Assembly: GCA_019239875.1 (NCBI GenBank)
Contig: JAFAZI010000098.1
Span: 1 to 51,835, forward strand
Reading direction: 5' to 3'
From: Frankiaceae bacterium
GTDB taxonomy: Bacteria > Actinomycetota > Actinomycetes > JAFAQI01
DNA: 51,835 bases
The notes under the pieces are model-generated. The model was not told the DNA's origin, did not search any database, and worked only from the letters and a program-made list of their open reading frames with translations. This document shows positions 26,362 through 35,967 of the stretch, one piece after another (positions within the stretch are counted from its first letter, which is position 1; the number at the start of each line of letters is the position of its first letter). The position numbers and the translations under genes are program-made.

Positions 26362-28335
26362 CTATGGACGCAGTGTTACGTCGTCATGTCTCACCCGCAC
26401 GCCGATTCGCGCGGCGAGGGCGGCCGGGTCCGACGTCGGCGCGTCACACACGAAGCCTTGGCAGACATATGCCGCGCCCGGCGGTCGGTCGGCGAGGAGT
26501 GGAGAGTCGCCGCCGGTGACCACCACCGCACCGGGCGACGTCGTCCGGCGGGCGAGCTCCGCGAGGTCCGGCGCGCCGACGACCGCGATCTCCAGTGGCC
26601 CCGCGACCAACGCCTCAGCCGCCGCGGCTGACCAGCCGGCGAACCGCGGGAACCGTTCGACGAGTGGAGCAACGAGGCCGATCGCGGTTGACGCGGCATC
26701 GCGGTGATCTGCGCGGCCAGTCAGCGCCGCGGAGGTTAGTAACGCGTTCACGAGCGTCGAGAAACCGCCGGGAGTCGCTCCGTCGGTCGGATCCTTGGGT
26801 CGCGTGAACAGCGACTGCGCATCATCCGCGGTGTCGAAGAAGCCACCGTCACCATCACTGAAGTGCGCGATCGCGGTGTCGAGGAGCTCACCCGCGATCG
26901 CGAGCCATCGCTCGTCGCCGGTGACCTGATGAAGGGCGAGCAGACCCTCTGCCACGTCGCCGTAGTCCTCGAGGACGCCGACCGGATCGCCGATGACGCC
27001 ATCCTTCGAGACTCGCCGAAGTCGACCGTCGACGAGATGCAGGTCGACCAGGAGCGCAGCACATCGGGCGGCGGCGCGAACGAGATCGGGCCGGCCGAAC
27101 AGCGCGCCGGTGTCGGCGAGAGCGGCGATGGCGAGACCGTTCCACGCCGCTACGACCTTGTCGTCGCGGCCCGGCCACACTCGAGCGTTGCGGATCTCCA
27201 GGAGCCGCCGACGCTCGGCGTCGTACCCCGTCCAGTCCTCGGGATCGTGCAGAAGCTGGAGGACCGAGCTGCCGTGCTCGAACGTCCCTCCCGGCGTCAC
27301 GTGGAATGCGGCAGCGGCCTCAGGACCCAACTCGTCCGGCGTCCAGACGTAGAACTTGCCCTCGTGCCCCTCACTGTCGGCGTCGAGCGACGAAGCGAAG
27401 CCGCCTTGGTCGGTGAGCAGGTCGGCAAGCATCCATTCACACGTCTCGAGCGCGACACGTTTGGCGAGCGGGTCGCCGGACAGCCGCCACCAGTGCGCGT
27501 AGACGCGGGCCAGCAAGGCATTGTCGTAGAGCATCTTCTCGAAGTGCGGCACGACCCAGGCGTCGTCGACGGAGTAGCGCGCGAAGCCACCGCCGAGCTG
27601 GTCATACATGCCGCCGCGCGCCATCCGCTCGCACGTGATCGCGACCATCTCTTCGCTGCGCTTGTCGCCGCTGCGGGCGGCGTGACGCAACAGGAACTCC
27701 AGCGTCATCGACGGCGGGAACTTCGGTGCGCCGCCGAATCCACCCTTCAGGTCGTCGTGCTCGTCACTGAGCCGAGCCGCCGCCGCGTCGAGCATCTCGA
27801 CCGTGATCCCCGAGCCCGTCAACGGTGTCGTCGCGCCCCGCTCGGTCAGCTGGCGGACGACGTCTTGCCCGGCCGCCTCGATCTCGGCACGCCGATTGGT
27901 CCACGCGTCGACCACCGACTCGAGGAGGCGTCCGAACGACGGCATTCCCGGCCGGTCGACCGGCGGAAAGTACGTACCGCAGTAGAAGGGTGACGCGTCC
28001 GGCGTCAGCATGCAGGTCATCGGCCACCCGCCCTGGCCGGTCATCGCCTGGGTGGCCTCCATGTAGACGGCGTCCACGTCGGGCCGTTCCTCGCGGTCGA
28101 CCTTGATCGACACGAAGTGCCGGTTGAGGTACGCCGCAACGCGCTCGTCCTCGAACGACTCGTGGGCCATCACGTGACACCAGTGGCACGCGGCGTACCC
28201 GACAGACAGGAAGATCGGCACGCCCCGTTGCCTCGCCGCCGCGAACGCCTCGTCCGACCACTCCCACCAGTCGACAGGGTTGTCCTTGTGCTGCAGGAGA
28301 TAGGGACTCGATGCAGTCGCCAGGCGATTCGGCAC
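26362..28335 (-). CDS. YyaL/DUF255 thioredoxin-fold protein with glycosidase-like C-terminal domain
   Basis: A 657-residue two-domain protein. Residues 1-165 are a DUF255 thioredoxin-like domain opening with [22 protein letters not shown] and containing the redox motif CHWC in [17 protein letters not shown]. Residues 190-600 form an (alpha/alpha)6 barrel related to N-acylglucosamine epimerases ([31 protein letters not shown]). Homologues include B. subtilis YyaL, human SSP411 and M. tuberculosis Rv1084. Function is not established. GTG 28335 is the start. It lies 12 nt upstream of the ATP-grasp gene start, so the four genes may form one operon. Confidence 0.93.
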   Translation of the reverse strand: MPNRLATASSPYLLQHKDNPVDWWEWSDEAFAAARQRGVPIFLSVGYAACHWCHVMAHESFEDERVAAYLNRHFVSIKVDREERPDVDAVYMEATQAMTGQGGWPMTCMLTPDASPFYCGTYFPPVDRPGMPSFGRLLESVVDAWTNRRAEIEAAGQDVVRQLTERGATTPLTGSGITVEMLDAAAARLSDEHDDLKGGFGGAPKFPPSMTLEFLLRHAARSGDKRSEEMVAITCERMARGGMYDQLGGGFARYSVDDAWVVPHFEKMLYDNALLARVYAHWWRLSGDPLAKRVALETCEWMLADLLTDQGGFASSLDADSEGHEGKFYVWTPDELGPEAAAAFHVTPGGTFEHGSSVLQLLHDPEDWTGYDAERRRLLEIRNARVWPGRDDKVVAAWNGLAIAALADTGALFGRPDLVRAAARCAALLVDLHLVDGRLRRVSKDGVIGDPVGVLEDYGDVAEGLLALHQVTGDERWLAIAGELLDTAIAHFSDGDGGFFDTADDAQSLFTRPKDPTDGATPGGFSTLVNALLTSAALTGRADHRDAASTAIGLVAPLVERFPRFAGWSAAAAEALVAGPLEIAVVGAPDLAELARRTTSPGAVVVTGGDSPLLADRPPGAAYVCQGFVCDAPTSDPAALAARIGVRVRHDDVTLRP

Positions 28336-28396
28336 ACGTCGAGTCTTTCACCGCAGGCGGCTCGTGAACCTTGACGGCTACAGACAGACAGCAGTA

Positions 28397-28436
28397 CACC
28401 GGCCGGACCCGTCGTCGTCGACAGGCCCGGCCGGTG
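28397..28436. terminator. Hairpin downstream of the small acidic ORF
   Basis: Arms 28397-28406 and 28427-28436 form a perfect 10-bp CACCGGCCGG/CCGGCCGGTG stem with a 20-nt loop. It follows the small minus-strand ORF ending at 28457 and precedes the YyaL-like gene. No U-tract; terminator role is inferred. Confidence 0.4.
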
Positions 28437-28456
28437 CGCATGACACGGGTGGGGTG

Positions 28457-28576
28457 TTACGCGCCGTCGATCTCGTCGGGCTCCATCTCGTCCCGATGGC
28501 TCACGGAGAGGTAGCTGACCGTCCGCCGGCCCCGGCTTACCTGGCGCTCTTCGTAGACGGCGGTCGGATGGGCCAT
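28457..28576 (-). CDS. Small 39-residue hypothetical protein
   Basis: A short open frame in an otherwise empty stretch (28336-28666). It runs from ATG 28576 to a TAA. The translation begins MAHPTAVYEERQVSRGRRTV and ends in an acidic tail, DEMEPDEIDGA. All but a few of its codons end in G or C, as in neighbouring genes, which supports real coding. No good Shine-Dalgarno is seen and no family is recognised. It is followed by a hairpin at 28397-28436 and is divergent from the two-component response-regulator gene. Confidence 0.45.
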   Translation of the reverse strand: MAHPTAVYEERQVSRGRRTVSYLSVSHRDEMEPDEIDGA

Positions 28577-28666
28577 GTAGCGAGGGTCACCGAAATCGCG
28601 TCAAGGGTGCGTCAAGGTCTGTTGCAGGTTGGACCGTTGGCCGATCCGGCTGACACCATCGGCAGG

Positions 28667-29332
28667 GTGTCAGCCATCGGGGTGCTCCTCGTCGAGGACG
28701 ACGAGGCGATCAGCGCACCACTGATGCGCGGACTGGAGCGCGAGGGCTACGCGATGGCTCTCGCGACCGATGGTGATCGAGGTCTGTCGGCCGGCCTGGA
28801 CCCGGCAATCTCCCTGGTGTTGCTCGACATCGGCTTGCCTGGCATGAGCGGCCTCGAGGTGTGCCGGCGGCTGCGCGCCGCCCGGCCGAAACTCCAGATC
28901 CTGATGCTCACGGCGCGGGCAGAGGAGGTGCATGCCGTCGATGGCCTCGACGCGGGCGCCGACGACTACATCGCGAAGCCCTTCCGGCTGGCCGAGTTGC
29001 TGGCACGCGTGCGCGCGGCCGCCCGGCGAGCGATGCCGTCGGATGTCGAGGCGGCGGGCGTGCGGGTCGATCTCGCTGCCCGTCGGGCGTTTCTCGACAC
29101 TGAGGAGCTGACGCTCTCGCCTAAGGAGTTCGACGTCCTCGCGATGCTCGTGCAGGACGCCGGGGCGCTCGTGACGAGACAGCAACTTCTCCGCGAGGTG
29201 TGGCAGCTGCCCTGGCACGGCTCGAGCCGGACGCTCGACCAACACATCTCCTGGCTACGCGCGAAGATCGGCGCGGACAAGATCACGACCGTGCGGGGCA
29301 AGGGCTTCCGGTTCAGCGGCGACACCCCATGA
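28667..29332 (+). CDS. Two-component response regulator, OmpR/PhoB type
   Basis: A 221-residue DNA-binding regulator. The receiver domain (1-120) has the acidic pair in LLVEDDE, phospho-acceptor Asp54 in LLDIGLPGMSG, the Thr in MLTAR and the Lys in AKPF. Residues 128-221 form a winged helix ending in TVRGKGFRF. GTG 28667 is taken as the start because the receiver begins at once; CACCAT lies 7 nt upstream and there is no clear RBS. The stop overlaps the start of the histidine kinase (ATGA), so the pair is co-translated. The signal is unknown. Confidence 0.93.
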   Translation: MSAIGVLLVEDDEAISAPLMRGLEREGYAMALATDGDRGLSAGLDPAISLVLLDIGLPGMSGLEVCRRLRAARPKLQILMLTARAEEVHAVDGLDAGADDYIAKPFRLAELLARVRAAARRAMPSDVEAAGVRVDLAARRAFLDTEELTLSPKEFDVLAMLVQDAGALVTRQQLLREVWQLPWHGSSRTLDQHISWLRAKIGADKITTVRGKGFRFSGDTP

Positions 29333-30552
29333 GGAATCGGCTCATCCGCAGCACATTGCTCGTTGTCGTCCTCGCTGTCCTGACCCTCGGCATCCCCTTG
29401 CTCGTCCTCGCCCGGCATCAGGTCTGGGCGTCTGCGAACGAACGCCTGAAGCAACAGGCGACGACTCTTGCGAGCGAGTTCGAGGACTCCCTGAGCGCGG
29501 GCCGACGAGCTGACCTGTCAAACGTCGCGGGACAGCTGCCGGACGAGCGAGTCATCGTCCGGGATGCTGGCGGTGGGCTCCAGTCAGCGGGCGCCAAGTT
29601 GGCGGGCAAGGTACGACGGCAGTCCGTCCACGTCGGCAGCGCGACCGTCACGGTGGAGGTCGAAGCCGGGCCAACGATTGCCAGGGCCCGACGAGTCACC
29701 CTCGAAGTCATCGGGCTGGCACTTATCGCCGCGATCGTCGCCGTGGCGCTGGCCGTCCGCCAGGCCCGGAATCTCGCAGCACCTCTGGCCGGTCTCGCCG
29801 AACATGCCGACGCGCTCGGATCGGGTGACTTCGCTCCGAGCAGTCAGGTCAGCGGCATCCCCGAGATCGACGCGATCGCGCACGAACTCGATCGCAGCGC
29901 GCAGCGAATCGGCGAGCTGGTCGCGGTGCAACAGCAGTTCGCCAGCGATGCCGCTCACCAGCTGCGCACTCCGCTCACCGGGATCGGCCTGCGACTCGAA
30001 GAGATCATCCAGGTCGGCGACGCCGCCAGTCGCGCCGAGGCGGAGGCCGCACTGGCTCAGGTCGAGCGGCTCGACGGAGTTGTCACCGCGCTTCTCGCCC
30101 GCGCTCGAGGGGACGCTCAGGACCCTGTGCTCTTCGAGATAGCCGATCTGGTTCGGGACGAGACCGCTGTGTGGGGGCGGGTGCTGCGCCAGCACAAGCG
30201 CAATCTCAGGCTCCATCTCGATGCGGGTGCCGTCGTACACGCCCGTCGCGACCACGTGCGACAGGTGCTGTCCGCCCTACTGGACAACGCGTTGTCCCAT
30301 GGACGCGGCGACGTGACCGTCACGGTGCAGCGGACCGGCGAGACCGTGACCACCACGGTCGCCGACGAGGGCGCCGGCGTATCGGACGGGTTGCAGGAGC
30401 GGGTCTTCGAGCGGTCTGTCAGCGGCAAGCACGGAACCGGTATCGGGTTGGCGCTCGCGCGAGCTCTCGCCGAGGGTGAAGGCGGGACGTTGCGGATCTC
30501 CCCACAGGCGCCCGCGGCGCTCGTGCTGACGTTGCGCGCCGCCACTCAGTGA
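29329..30552 (+). CDS. Two-component sensor histidine kinase
   Basis: A 407-residue membrane kinase, partner of the preceding regulator. Helix 1 spans about residues 7-27 and helix 2 about 120-145, leaving a small extracytoplasmic sensor region of about 90 residues. A HAMP domain follows (about 146-200), then the dimerisation domain with phospho-acceptor His210 in SDAAHQLRTPLTG. The ATP-binding domain has the N box LLDNALSHG, the G1 box ADEGAGV and the G2 box GTGIGLALA. The kinase C-terminus overlaps a small membrane-protein gene on the other strand by 7 nt. Envelope stress or antibiotic sensing is plausible but not shown. Confidence 0.94.
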   Translation: MRNRLIRSTLLVVVLAVLTLGIPLLVLARHQVWASANERLKQQATTLASEFEDSLSAGRRADLSNVAGQLPDERVIVRDAGGGLQSAGAKLAGKVRRQSVHVGSATVTVEVEAGPTIARARRVTLEVIGLALIAAIVAVALAVRQARNLAAPLAGLAEHADALGSGDFAPSSQVSGIPEIDAIAHELDRSAQRIGELVAVQQQFASDAAHQLRTPLTGIGLRLEEIIQVGDAASRAEAEAALAQVERLDGVVTALLARARGDAQDPVLFEIADLVRDETAVWGRVLRQHKRNLRLHLDAGAVVHARRDHVRQVLSALLDNALSHGRGDVTVTVQRTGETVTTTVADEGAGVSDGLQERVFERSVSGKHGTGIGLALARALAEGEGGTLRISPQAPAALVLTLRAATQ

Positions 30553-30695
30553 AAGACGTGTGCGGCGAGGACCCCTAGGGCGGCGAAGACGCCGGTAGAC
30601 AGCGCGATCGTCAGCAGGATCGCGCCAAGTCCGTAGCGCTTGCCGGACTCGCGCATCTCGACCGGCTTGTCCGGTCGCTTCGCCTTGGTCGTCAC
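30546..30695 (-). CDS. Small 49-residue single-helix membrane protein
   Basis: A short frame from GTG 30695 to TGA. A charged N-terminus (TTKAKRPDKPVEMRESGKRYG) is followed by one membrane helix of about 25 residues (LGAILLTIALSTGVFAALGVLAAHV). Codon third positions are mostly G or C. It sits 23 nt after... downstream in the same direction is nothing; upstream on the same strand the start lies 24 nt from the stop of the GT39 gene at 30719, so it may be the distal gene of the GT39 operon. Its 3' end overlaps the histidine kinase stop by 7 nt. Function unknown. Confidence 0.6.
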   Translation of the reverse strand: MTTKAKRPDKPVEMRESGKRYGLGAILLTIALSTGVFAALGVLAAHVFH

Positions 30696-30718
30696 AACCC
30701 GACCCTAAGCCTGGTGTG

Positions 30719-32755
30719 TCAGGTGGTCAGGTCGTACACCGTCTGGCCGCCGATGGTCGTCGCACTGAAGTTGGCCGCCACCCACTGCGTGATCGAGCTC
30801 GACGAGATGCTGCCGCCGGCGCCCCCGCCGGCCATGCCCGGGCCACCGCCGCCCGCGATGAAGTAGTGGATCTTGCCGGCCGCGACGTACGCCTTGAACT
30901 GAGCCAGGCTCGGAGAGTTGTCGGTGCCATTGAAACCACCGATCGCCATGATCGGTTCCCTCGCCGCGAGCTGGTAGCCGGACGCGTTCTCGGCGCCGAC
31001 CGTCGCGGCTACCCATGTGTACGACGCGGCGTTCGTCTCGAGCGCCGTCGTGAGTGCCCGACTGACAGAGCCGGCGTTGAGCAGACCACCGCCCGGGCCG
31101 CCTCCGAGCGGCGGCATCAGGCCACCGGCGGGCATGCCATCACTTGCTGTCGGCTGGCCGGCCGCTGCGCTCGGTGCCTGACCTCCCAACGCCGGGGGCC
31201 TGCCAGGCCGCCCGCCCGGGCCGCCACCGCCGAACCCGCCGCCCGCGCCGGAAGGGCCTGCACTCGGGATGGCGCCGGTATGCGTTGCGGCAGCGGTTTG
31301 CAACGAGTACGCCGCCGGTGCCGCGAGCGCTGCCAGGAGACCCACTCCCGCGAGCACTGCTGAAGCCCGCGCGGGCCGCGCTGTCATCACGGGGGGTAGG
31401 AGCATCGCGGCCGCCGCGAGCAGGCCAACAACGAGAATCGTCGCCCGAAGGCTTGGGTGCCAAGACGCGCTACGCAACATCAGGTGGTTGGTCCAGGCGA
31501 CGGTCATCGTCAAGGTCCCTGCCAGGACGACCCGGCTCCACAACCGCTCGCGCAGCCGCCACAGAGTGACGGCTCCGATGCCCGTGAGCGCGCCGATCGC
31601 CGGCGCCAAGGCGACCGAGTAGTACGGGTGGATGATCCCCTTGCTGAACGAGAAGACGGCACCAGTGATCACCAGCCAGCTCGCCCAGAGCCAGACCTGC
31701 GACCGCTGTGCAGCAGCCACCGGGTCGCGCCCGCGTACCGCCCAGAACGTGGCGGCGCCCAGGACCAAGGCTGCCGGAATCAGCCAGGAGATCTGGCCGC
31801 CGAAGTCCGAACTGAACAAGCGCGTGATGCCGGTGGTGCCCCACATGGTGCCGAACCCGCCGCCCCCGACGCTGCCGGTCTCGTTACCGGTCAGCCGGCC
31901 GAGACCGTTGTAGCCGAAGGCGAGCTGCAGGACGGAGTCTGTGGTCGAGCCCCCGACGTACGGGCGCGCCGAGGCGGGCGTGAGCTCGACCGCCGCCACC
32001 CACCACCCGGCGGACCCGACGACGGCGAGCCCAGCCGCGATCAGCTGACCGACCCGGCGGCGCAACGAGGTCCTCGCGTACACCAGGTAGACGGCACCGA
32101 AACCCGGCAGAACGACGAACGCCTGCAACATCTTCGTGATGAACCCGAACCCGACGAAGGCGCCGGCGAGCAGCAGCCACCTGGTGCTGGCGGACTCGAG
32201 CGCGCGGGTCACCGCGTACGCGGCGGCCACGAGCAAAAGGACAAGAAGTGCGTCGGGGTTGTTGAAGCGGAACATCAACGTCGCGACCGGAGTCGTTGCC
32301 AGAACGGTGCCGGCGACGAGGCCGGCCGCGGCACCCCAGCGCCGCCGCACCGTCGCGTAGAGCAGTCCGACTGCACCGACGCCCTCCAACGCCTGCGGGA
32401 CGAGGATGCTCCACGAGTTGACGCCGAACAGCCGGGCCGACAGCTCCATCACCCACAGCGAGGCCGGCGGCTTGTCGACCGTGATGAAGCTCGAGGAGTC
32501 GAATGAGCCGAAGAAGAACGCTTTCCAGTTCTTGGCACCGGCCTCGACAGCAGCCGAGTAGAAGCTGTTCGCCCAACCCGATGCGCCGAGCCCGACGAGG
32601 TAGAGAAGCGCCGTACCAATCAGCAGGCTGAGCAACGCGGGACGGACCCAGGCCGGGTCGACGGCACGACCCCGCAACGCGCGGCGCCACCGGGAGTCCT
32701 CCCGACCGTCGATGTCCGGAGAGCTGGGGGCGATCGGTTCGAAGGTGAGTGCCAT
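30719..32755 (-). CDS. GT39-like (ArnT/PMT family) membrane glycosyltransferase
   Basis: A 678-residue polytopic protein. Residues 40-450 contain about 11-12 membrane helices, with the family segment FITVDKPPASLWVMELSARLFG near the first periplasmic loop. A cytoplasmic or exported tail follows from about 490: a glycine/proline-rich low-complexity stretch (GAGGGFGGGGPGGRPG) leads into a folded C-terminal part (about 560-678) with further glycine runs. The family transfers sugars from polyprenyl-phosphate donors to lipids or proteins. It lies next to the two-component system; in actinomycetes such pairs recur, so envelope glycosylation under stress control is a reasonable inference. Divergent from the penicillin acylase-like gene. 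Confidence 0.88.
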   Translation of the reverse strand: MALTFEPIAPSSPDIDGREDSRWRRALRGRAVDPAWVRPALLSLLIGTALLYLVGLGASGWANSFYSAAVEAGAKNWKAFFFGSFDSSSFITVDKPPASLWVMELSARLFGVNSWSILVPQALEGVGAVGLLYATVRRRWGAAAGLVAGTVLATTPVATLMFRFNNPDALLVLLLVAAAYAVTRALESASTRWLLLAGAFVGFGFITKMLQAFVVLPGFGAVYLVYARTSLRRRVGQLIAAGLAVVGSAGWWVAAVELTPASARPYVGGSTTDSVLQLAFGYNGLGRLTGNETGSVGGGGFGTMWGTTGITRLFSSDFGGQISWLIPAALVLGAATFWAVRGRDPVAAAQRSQVWLWASWLVITGAVFSFSKGIIHPYYSVALAPAIGALTGIGAVTLWRLRERLWSRVVLAGTLTMTVAWTNHLMLRSASWHPSLRATILVVGLLAAAAMLLPPVMTARPARASAVLAGVGLLAALAAPAAYSLQTAAATHTGAIPSAGPSGAGGGFGGGGPGGRPGRPPALGGQAPSAAAGQPTASDGMPAGGLMPPLGGGPGGGLLNAGSVSRALTTALETNAASYTWVAATVGAENASGYQLAAREPIMAIGGFNGTDNSPSLAQFKAYVAAGKIHYFIAGGGGPGMAGGGAGGSISSSSITQWVAANFSATTIGGQTVYDLTT

Positions 32756-32838
32756 GGATCGAGGCTCGGCCCGAACGCTGGGAGATCACTGGGAGTGGGC
32801 TGAAGCGTCGTTCTGCATCGCGTGGTGGCCTCGCGTGA

Positions 32839-32844
32839 CAAGGT
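32839..32844 (+). promoter_or_regulatory. -10 hexamer of a probable leaderless promoter for the acylase gene
   Basis: CAAGGT-6 nt-ATG(32851), with no Shine-Dalgarno. Confidence 0.4.
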
Positions 32845-32850
32845 GTCGGA

Positions 32851-35496
32851 ATGCTTCGCCGTACCTCGGTCCTGTCCGCGCTCGCCGCCATGAGCGTCCT
32901 CAGCTTCGTCGCGCCGACCTCGGCGGCGACCCATTCCGCGGCCGCGGCGAAACCACCCCACCCACCGGCGGAGCGGCTGGCGGCACGGACCGCGCTCCCG
33001 CCTGGGGAAAGCGGGCAGTTCGCGATCACTGACCTGTTTCAATACACGGTCGACGGCAATCCCGAGGACTACGGCCCGCACGTCGACGACCAGCGCGAGA
33101 TGTACTGGAACAACAAGACGAAGGATGCGAACTTCGCCAAACCGAAGGGCACTCCGGCCACACCGAAGGCAGGGGTCCGGATCTACCGCGACTCCTACGA
33201 CGTCCCGCTGATCTACGGCAAGAACGGCTACGACGTCTGGTACGGCGCGGGTTACGCCGCAGCTACAGACCGGCTGTTCGAGATGGACGCCATCCGCCGC
33301 CTGGGTGAGGGTCGCCTGGCGGAGTTGACCGGTACGGGAGCGGTGCCCGCGGACCTGCAGGAGCGCATCCTCACGTACACCCACCGCGAATACAGACACA
33401 TGTTCCGCGAGCTGCCGAAGCCGGGCCGCGAAGCGATCCGCGGGTACGCCGCCGGGACCCAAAAACGTATTGAAGAAGTTCGGGCCGCTCCGGACGAGCT
33501 CCCAGGCGAATACGTGCTCCTGTCCATGCTGCCCGCGAAGTGGACCGTCGAGGACTCGATGGCGGCCGGCGTCTTCATCACTCGCAACATCGCGAGCCAA
33601 GGCGGCCTCGAGATGGCGAACGTGGCGATTCTTCTAGAGCTCGAGCAGAAGTTCGGCAAGGTCAACGGGCGCCAGTTGTACGCCGATCTGTTCCCGGACG
33701 ACGAGGCGAACGCTGCGGTCACCATTCATGGCCGCCACTTCTCGAACCTTGCGAAAGGTGACCGGTCGCCGGCCGCGATGGCCCGCAACGCCCTCACCGC
33801 GATGAAGTACGCCGAGCACATTCCGCTCGGGGTCGCGCTGGGCCCCGGCACTGGCGACTCCCCGGCGCCTCCGGCGGCGCCGGCCGCGGCGCCGAACGTC
33901 TCGGCGCGACGCGCGGCGCAGGTTCGCCAGGCGGTGGTCTCGATCAACCGCTGGGCCCACAGCCTCCACGGCGGCAGCTTCGCGTATGCGATCAGCGGCA
34001 AGCGCACCAAGAACGGTCACGCGATGGTGTCGTCCAACCCGCAGCTCGACTACTCCTATCCGAGCGAACTGTACGAACTCGAAGTCCATGGCGGCGGTTA
34101 CAACGCGCGCGGCATCGGCGTACCGTCCATTCCGACCGTCGGCATCGGGCACACCGACAAGGTCGCGTGGGCACTCACGACGGGCTACTCGAAGACGATC
34201 GACAGCTTCATCGAGCGACAGCGCAAGAACCCAGTCCCCGGCGGTGCCCCGCAATATCTGCACCACGGGTTCTGGCACAACGAGCGGTGTCGCGACGTCA
34301 CGGTCAACTACCGTGCCACCGGACCGGATGGCGTGCCGGCTGGACCGGCAGACCAATCCCAGACCTCGCAGGTCTGCCGCACCATGCACGGGCCGATCGT
34401 GGCATCTACCAAGAACGGCAAGTGGGCCCGCTCCGTGTCCTACGCGCAATGGCTGCAGGACGACCAGACGGTCAGCGGGATCCTCGCGTGGGACCGCGCG
34501 AAGAATCTTCATCAGGTGGCAGCCGGCGTCAAGAAGGTCCGGTGGAACGAGAACATCGTCGCTGCTGACTCCAAGGGTCACATCGGCTACTGGCACCCGG
34601 GTCGCTACTTCCGTCGCGCAGCCGGCACCGACCAGCGGTTCCCGCTCGATGGCACCCACGGCCAGGAGATGCAGGGTTACATCCCGTTCCGGAAGATGCC
34701 TCACGTCGTCGACCCCAAGGACGGCTACGTCGCGAACTGGAACAACAAGCCGGCCGTCGGCTGGGTCGACGGTGACCTGTCCGGCTCCAACACCCGGCCG
34801 GGTGGTCCGATCGGTCGAATCAGCGACCTGCAAGCGCAGCTGGAGTCCAGCCGTCACTTCACGCCGGCGTCGATGGCGAAGATCGAGAAGACGGTGGGCG
34901 AGGATGACCATGCCTACCGCGGCTACCTGCCGGTGCTCCACAAGCTCCGGCATCTGTCTGGGCTGTCCGTGACCGAGCGCAAGGCAGTCGCACTGCTCAA
35001 CCACTGGGACGGCCGCGCGTACGCGCCGGGTGAGAAAGGTGGATCGTCGGATCGCTCGACACCCGCCGGAAAGGTCACCGATGGTCCCGCAGCAACCGTG
35101 TTCCGCGCCTACATCACGCGCGTGAAGGCGCTGCTGTTCCACAACCTGCCGGCAGACATCCGCGCCCGGCTGGACACGCTTGACCCCGAAGCACATCAGT
35201 ACGACGTGACACCGCTGGACAACGACGCCCTCGGCGTCCTGCTCCCCGGCTACTCGGCAATCAATGGCGGCCTCGGTGCGGCTCGCCGCGCCGACATCGA
35301 GAAGCGCGCATTGGTCCAAGCAGTGAAGGTTATGAAGAAGCGGTACGGCAAGGCACCGAACGCGTGGCGCCGACACCACGGCATCAGCCACGTCAACGCG
35401 CTGTCCGGTGTTGTGGGGCCGAGCGAGGAGATGCCGTTCCAGGACCGCGGCACCTGGGTGCAGGAGGTGGCCTTCACCAGCGGCACGGCCCGCTGA
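32851..35496 (+). CDS. Penicillin acylase family Ntn-hydrolase, secreted
   Basis: An 881-residue preproprotein. Residues 1-30 are a signal peptide ending around PTSAATHSA. An alpha-chain region follows, and the spacer ends at the predicted autocleavage site HGG-Ser376, where the freed N-terminal Ser would be the nucleophile (SFAYAISGKRTKNGHAMV). The beta chain has NPQLDY, GVPSIPTVGIGHTDKVAWALT and the C-terminal GPSEEMPFQDRGTWVQEV. The family hydrolyses acyl-amides such as penicillins, N-acyl homoserine lactones and other N-acyl amino compounds; the acyl specificity is unknown. Long for the family but with all blocks present. Confidence 0.92.
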   Translation: MLRRTSVLSALAAMSVLSFVAPTSAATHSAAAAKPPHPPAERLAARTALPPGESGQFAITDLFQYTVDGNPEDYGPHVDDQREMYWNNKTKDANFAKPKGTPATPKAGVRIYRDSYDVPLIYGKNGYDVWYGAGYAAATDRLFEMDAIRRLGEGRLAELTGTGAVPADLQERILTYTHREYRHMFRELPKPGREAIRGYAAGTQKRIEEVRAAPDELPGEYVLLSMLPAKWTVEDSMAAGVFITRNIASQGGLEMANVAILLELEQKFGKVNGRQLYADLFPDDEANAAVTIHGRHFSNLAKGDRSPAAMARNALTAMKYAEHIPLGVALGPGTGDSPAPPAAPAAAPNVSARRAAQVRQAVVSINRWAHSLHGGSFAYAISGKRTKNGHAMVSSNPQLDYSYPSELYELEVHGGGYNARGIGVPSIPTVGIGHTDKVAWALTTGYSKTIDSFIERQRKNPVPGGAPQYLHHGFWHNERCRDVTVNYRATGPDGVPAGPADQSQTSQVCRTMHGPIVASTKNGKWARSVSYAQWLQDDQTVSGILAWDRAKNLHQVAAGVKKVRWNENIVAADSKGHIGYWHPGRYFRRAAGTDQRFPLDGTHGQEMQGYIPFRKMPHVVDPKDGYVANWNNKPAVGWVDGDLSGSNTRPGGPIGRISDLQAQLESSRHFTPASMAKIEKTVGEDDHAYRGYLPVLHKLRHLSGLSVTERKAVALLNHWDGRAYAPGEKGGSSDRSTPAGKVTDGPAATVFRAYITRVKALLFHNLPADIRARLDTLDPEAHQYDVTPLDNDALGVLLPGYSAINGGLGAARRADIEKRALVQAVKVMKKRYGKAPNAWRRHHGISHVNALSGVVGPSEEMPFQDRGTWVQEVAFTSGTAR

Positions 35497-35517
35497 GGAT
35501 CGACCGCCCGGTGGCGT

Positions 35518-35967
35518 CTATTCGGTTCGGAGCAGCGACTCGAGGAGCGGGATCAGTTCCACGAGGCGGCCGTAGTCGCCCTCGGGCATCGACGAGATCC
35601 GGTCGGCGAGCGACGCCGAGGCCGCCTCCCGTGCCCAGGTCAGCTTCGACTTGCCCGCCTCGGTCAGTGACACGTACGCCGTACGGCGATCGGCCGGGTC
35701 CGTCGTACGTGCCAGCAAGCCAACCTCTTCCAAGCTGGCGACCAAGCGAGTCGCGGTAGGTGCGCTGACCCCCTCGCGCTCCGCGAGGTCGCCGATCCGC
35801 AGCGAGGTGTAGTCGTCGATCGACACCAGCGCCGACCATTGCGAGGGCGACAACCCACCGGGGCTGCTCTGGCGAAGCTGGCGGGCGAGTCGGGCAACCG
35901 CGACGCGCAACCGCGCCGCTGCCTCGCCATAGGAAACGGGAGCGCCCTCAGTCGTCATCGATGTCAT
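35518..35967 (-). CDS. MarR family transcriptional regulator
   Basis: A 149-residue winged-helix dimeric regulator. Residues about 35-105 hold the DNA-binding part (SLRIGDLAEREGVSAPTATRLVASLEEVGLLAR) and the wing TDPADRRTAYVSLT. It has no cysteine at all, so it cannot be an OhrR-type thiol sensor despite lying in the mca operon. The start overlaps the preceding small gene's stop by 4 nt (ATGA); a second in-frame ATG at 35958 is possible. It converges on the acylase gene at 21 nt. Confidence 0.93.
   Translation of the reverse strand: MTSMTTEGAPVSYGEAAARLRVAVARLARQLRQSSPGGLSPSQWSALVSIDDYTSLRIGDLAEREGVSAPTATRLVASLEEVGLLARTTDPADRRTAYVSLTEAGKSKLTWAREAASASLADRISSMPEGDYGRLVELIPLLESLLRTE

Noticed and set aside
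33634-35391. A 585-codon minus-strand frame opposite the acylase gene
   Set aside because: Antisense of a conserved Ntn-hydrolase with no recognisable domain.
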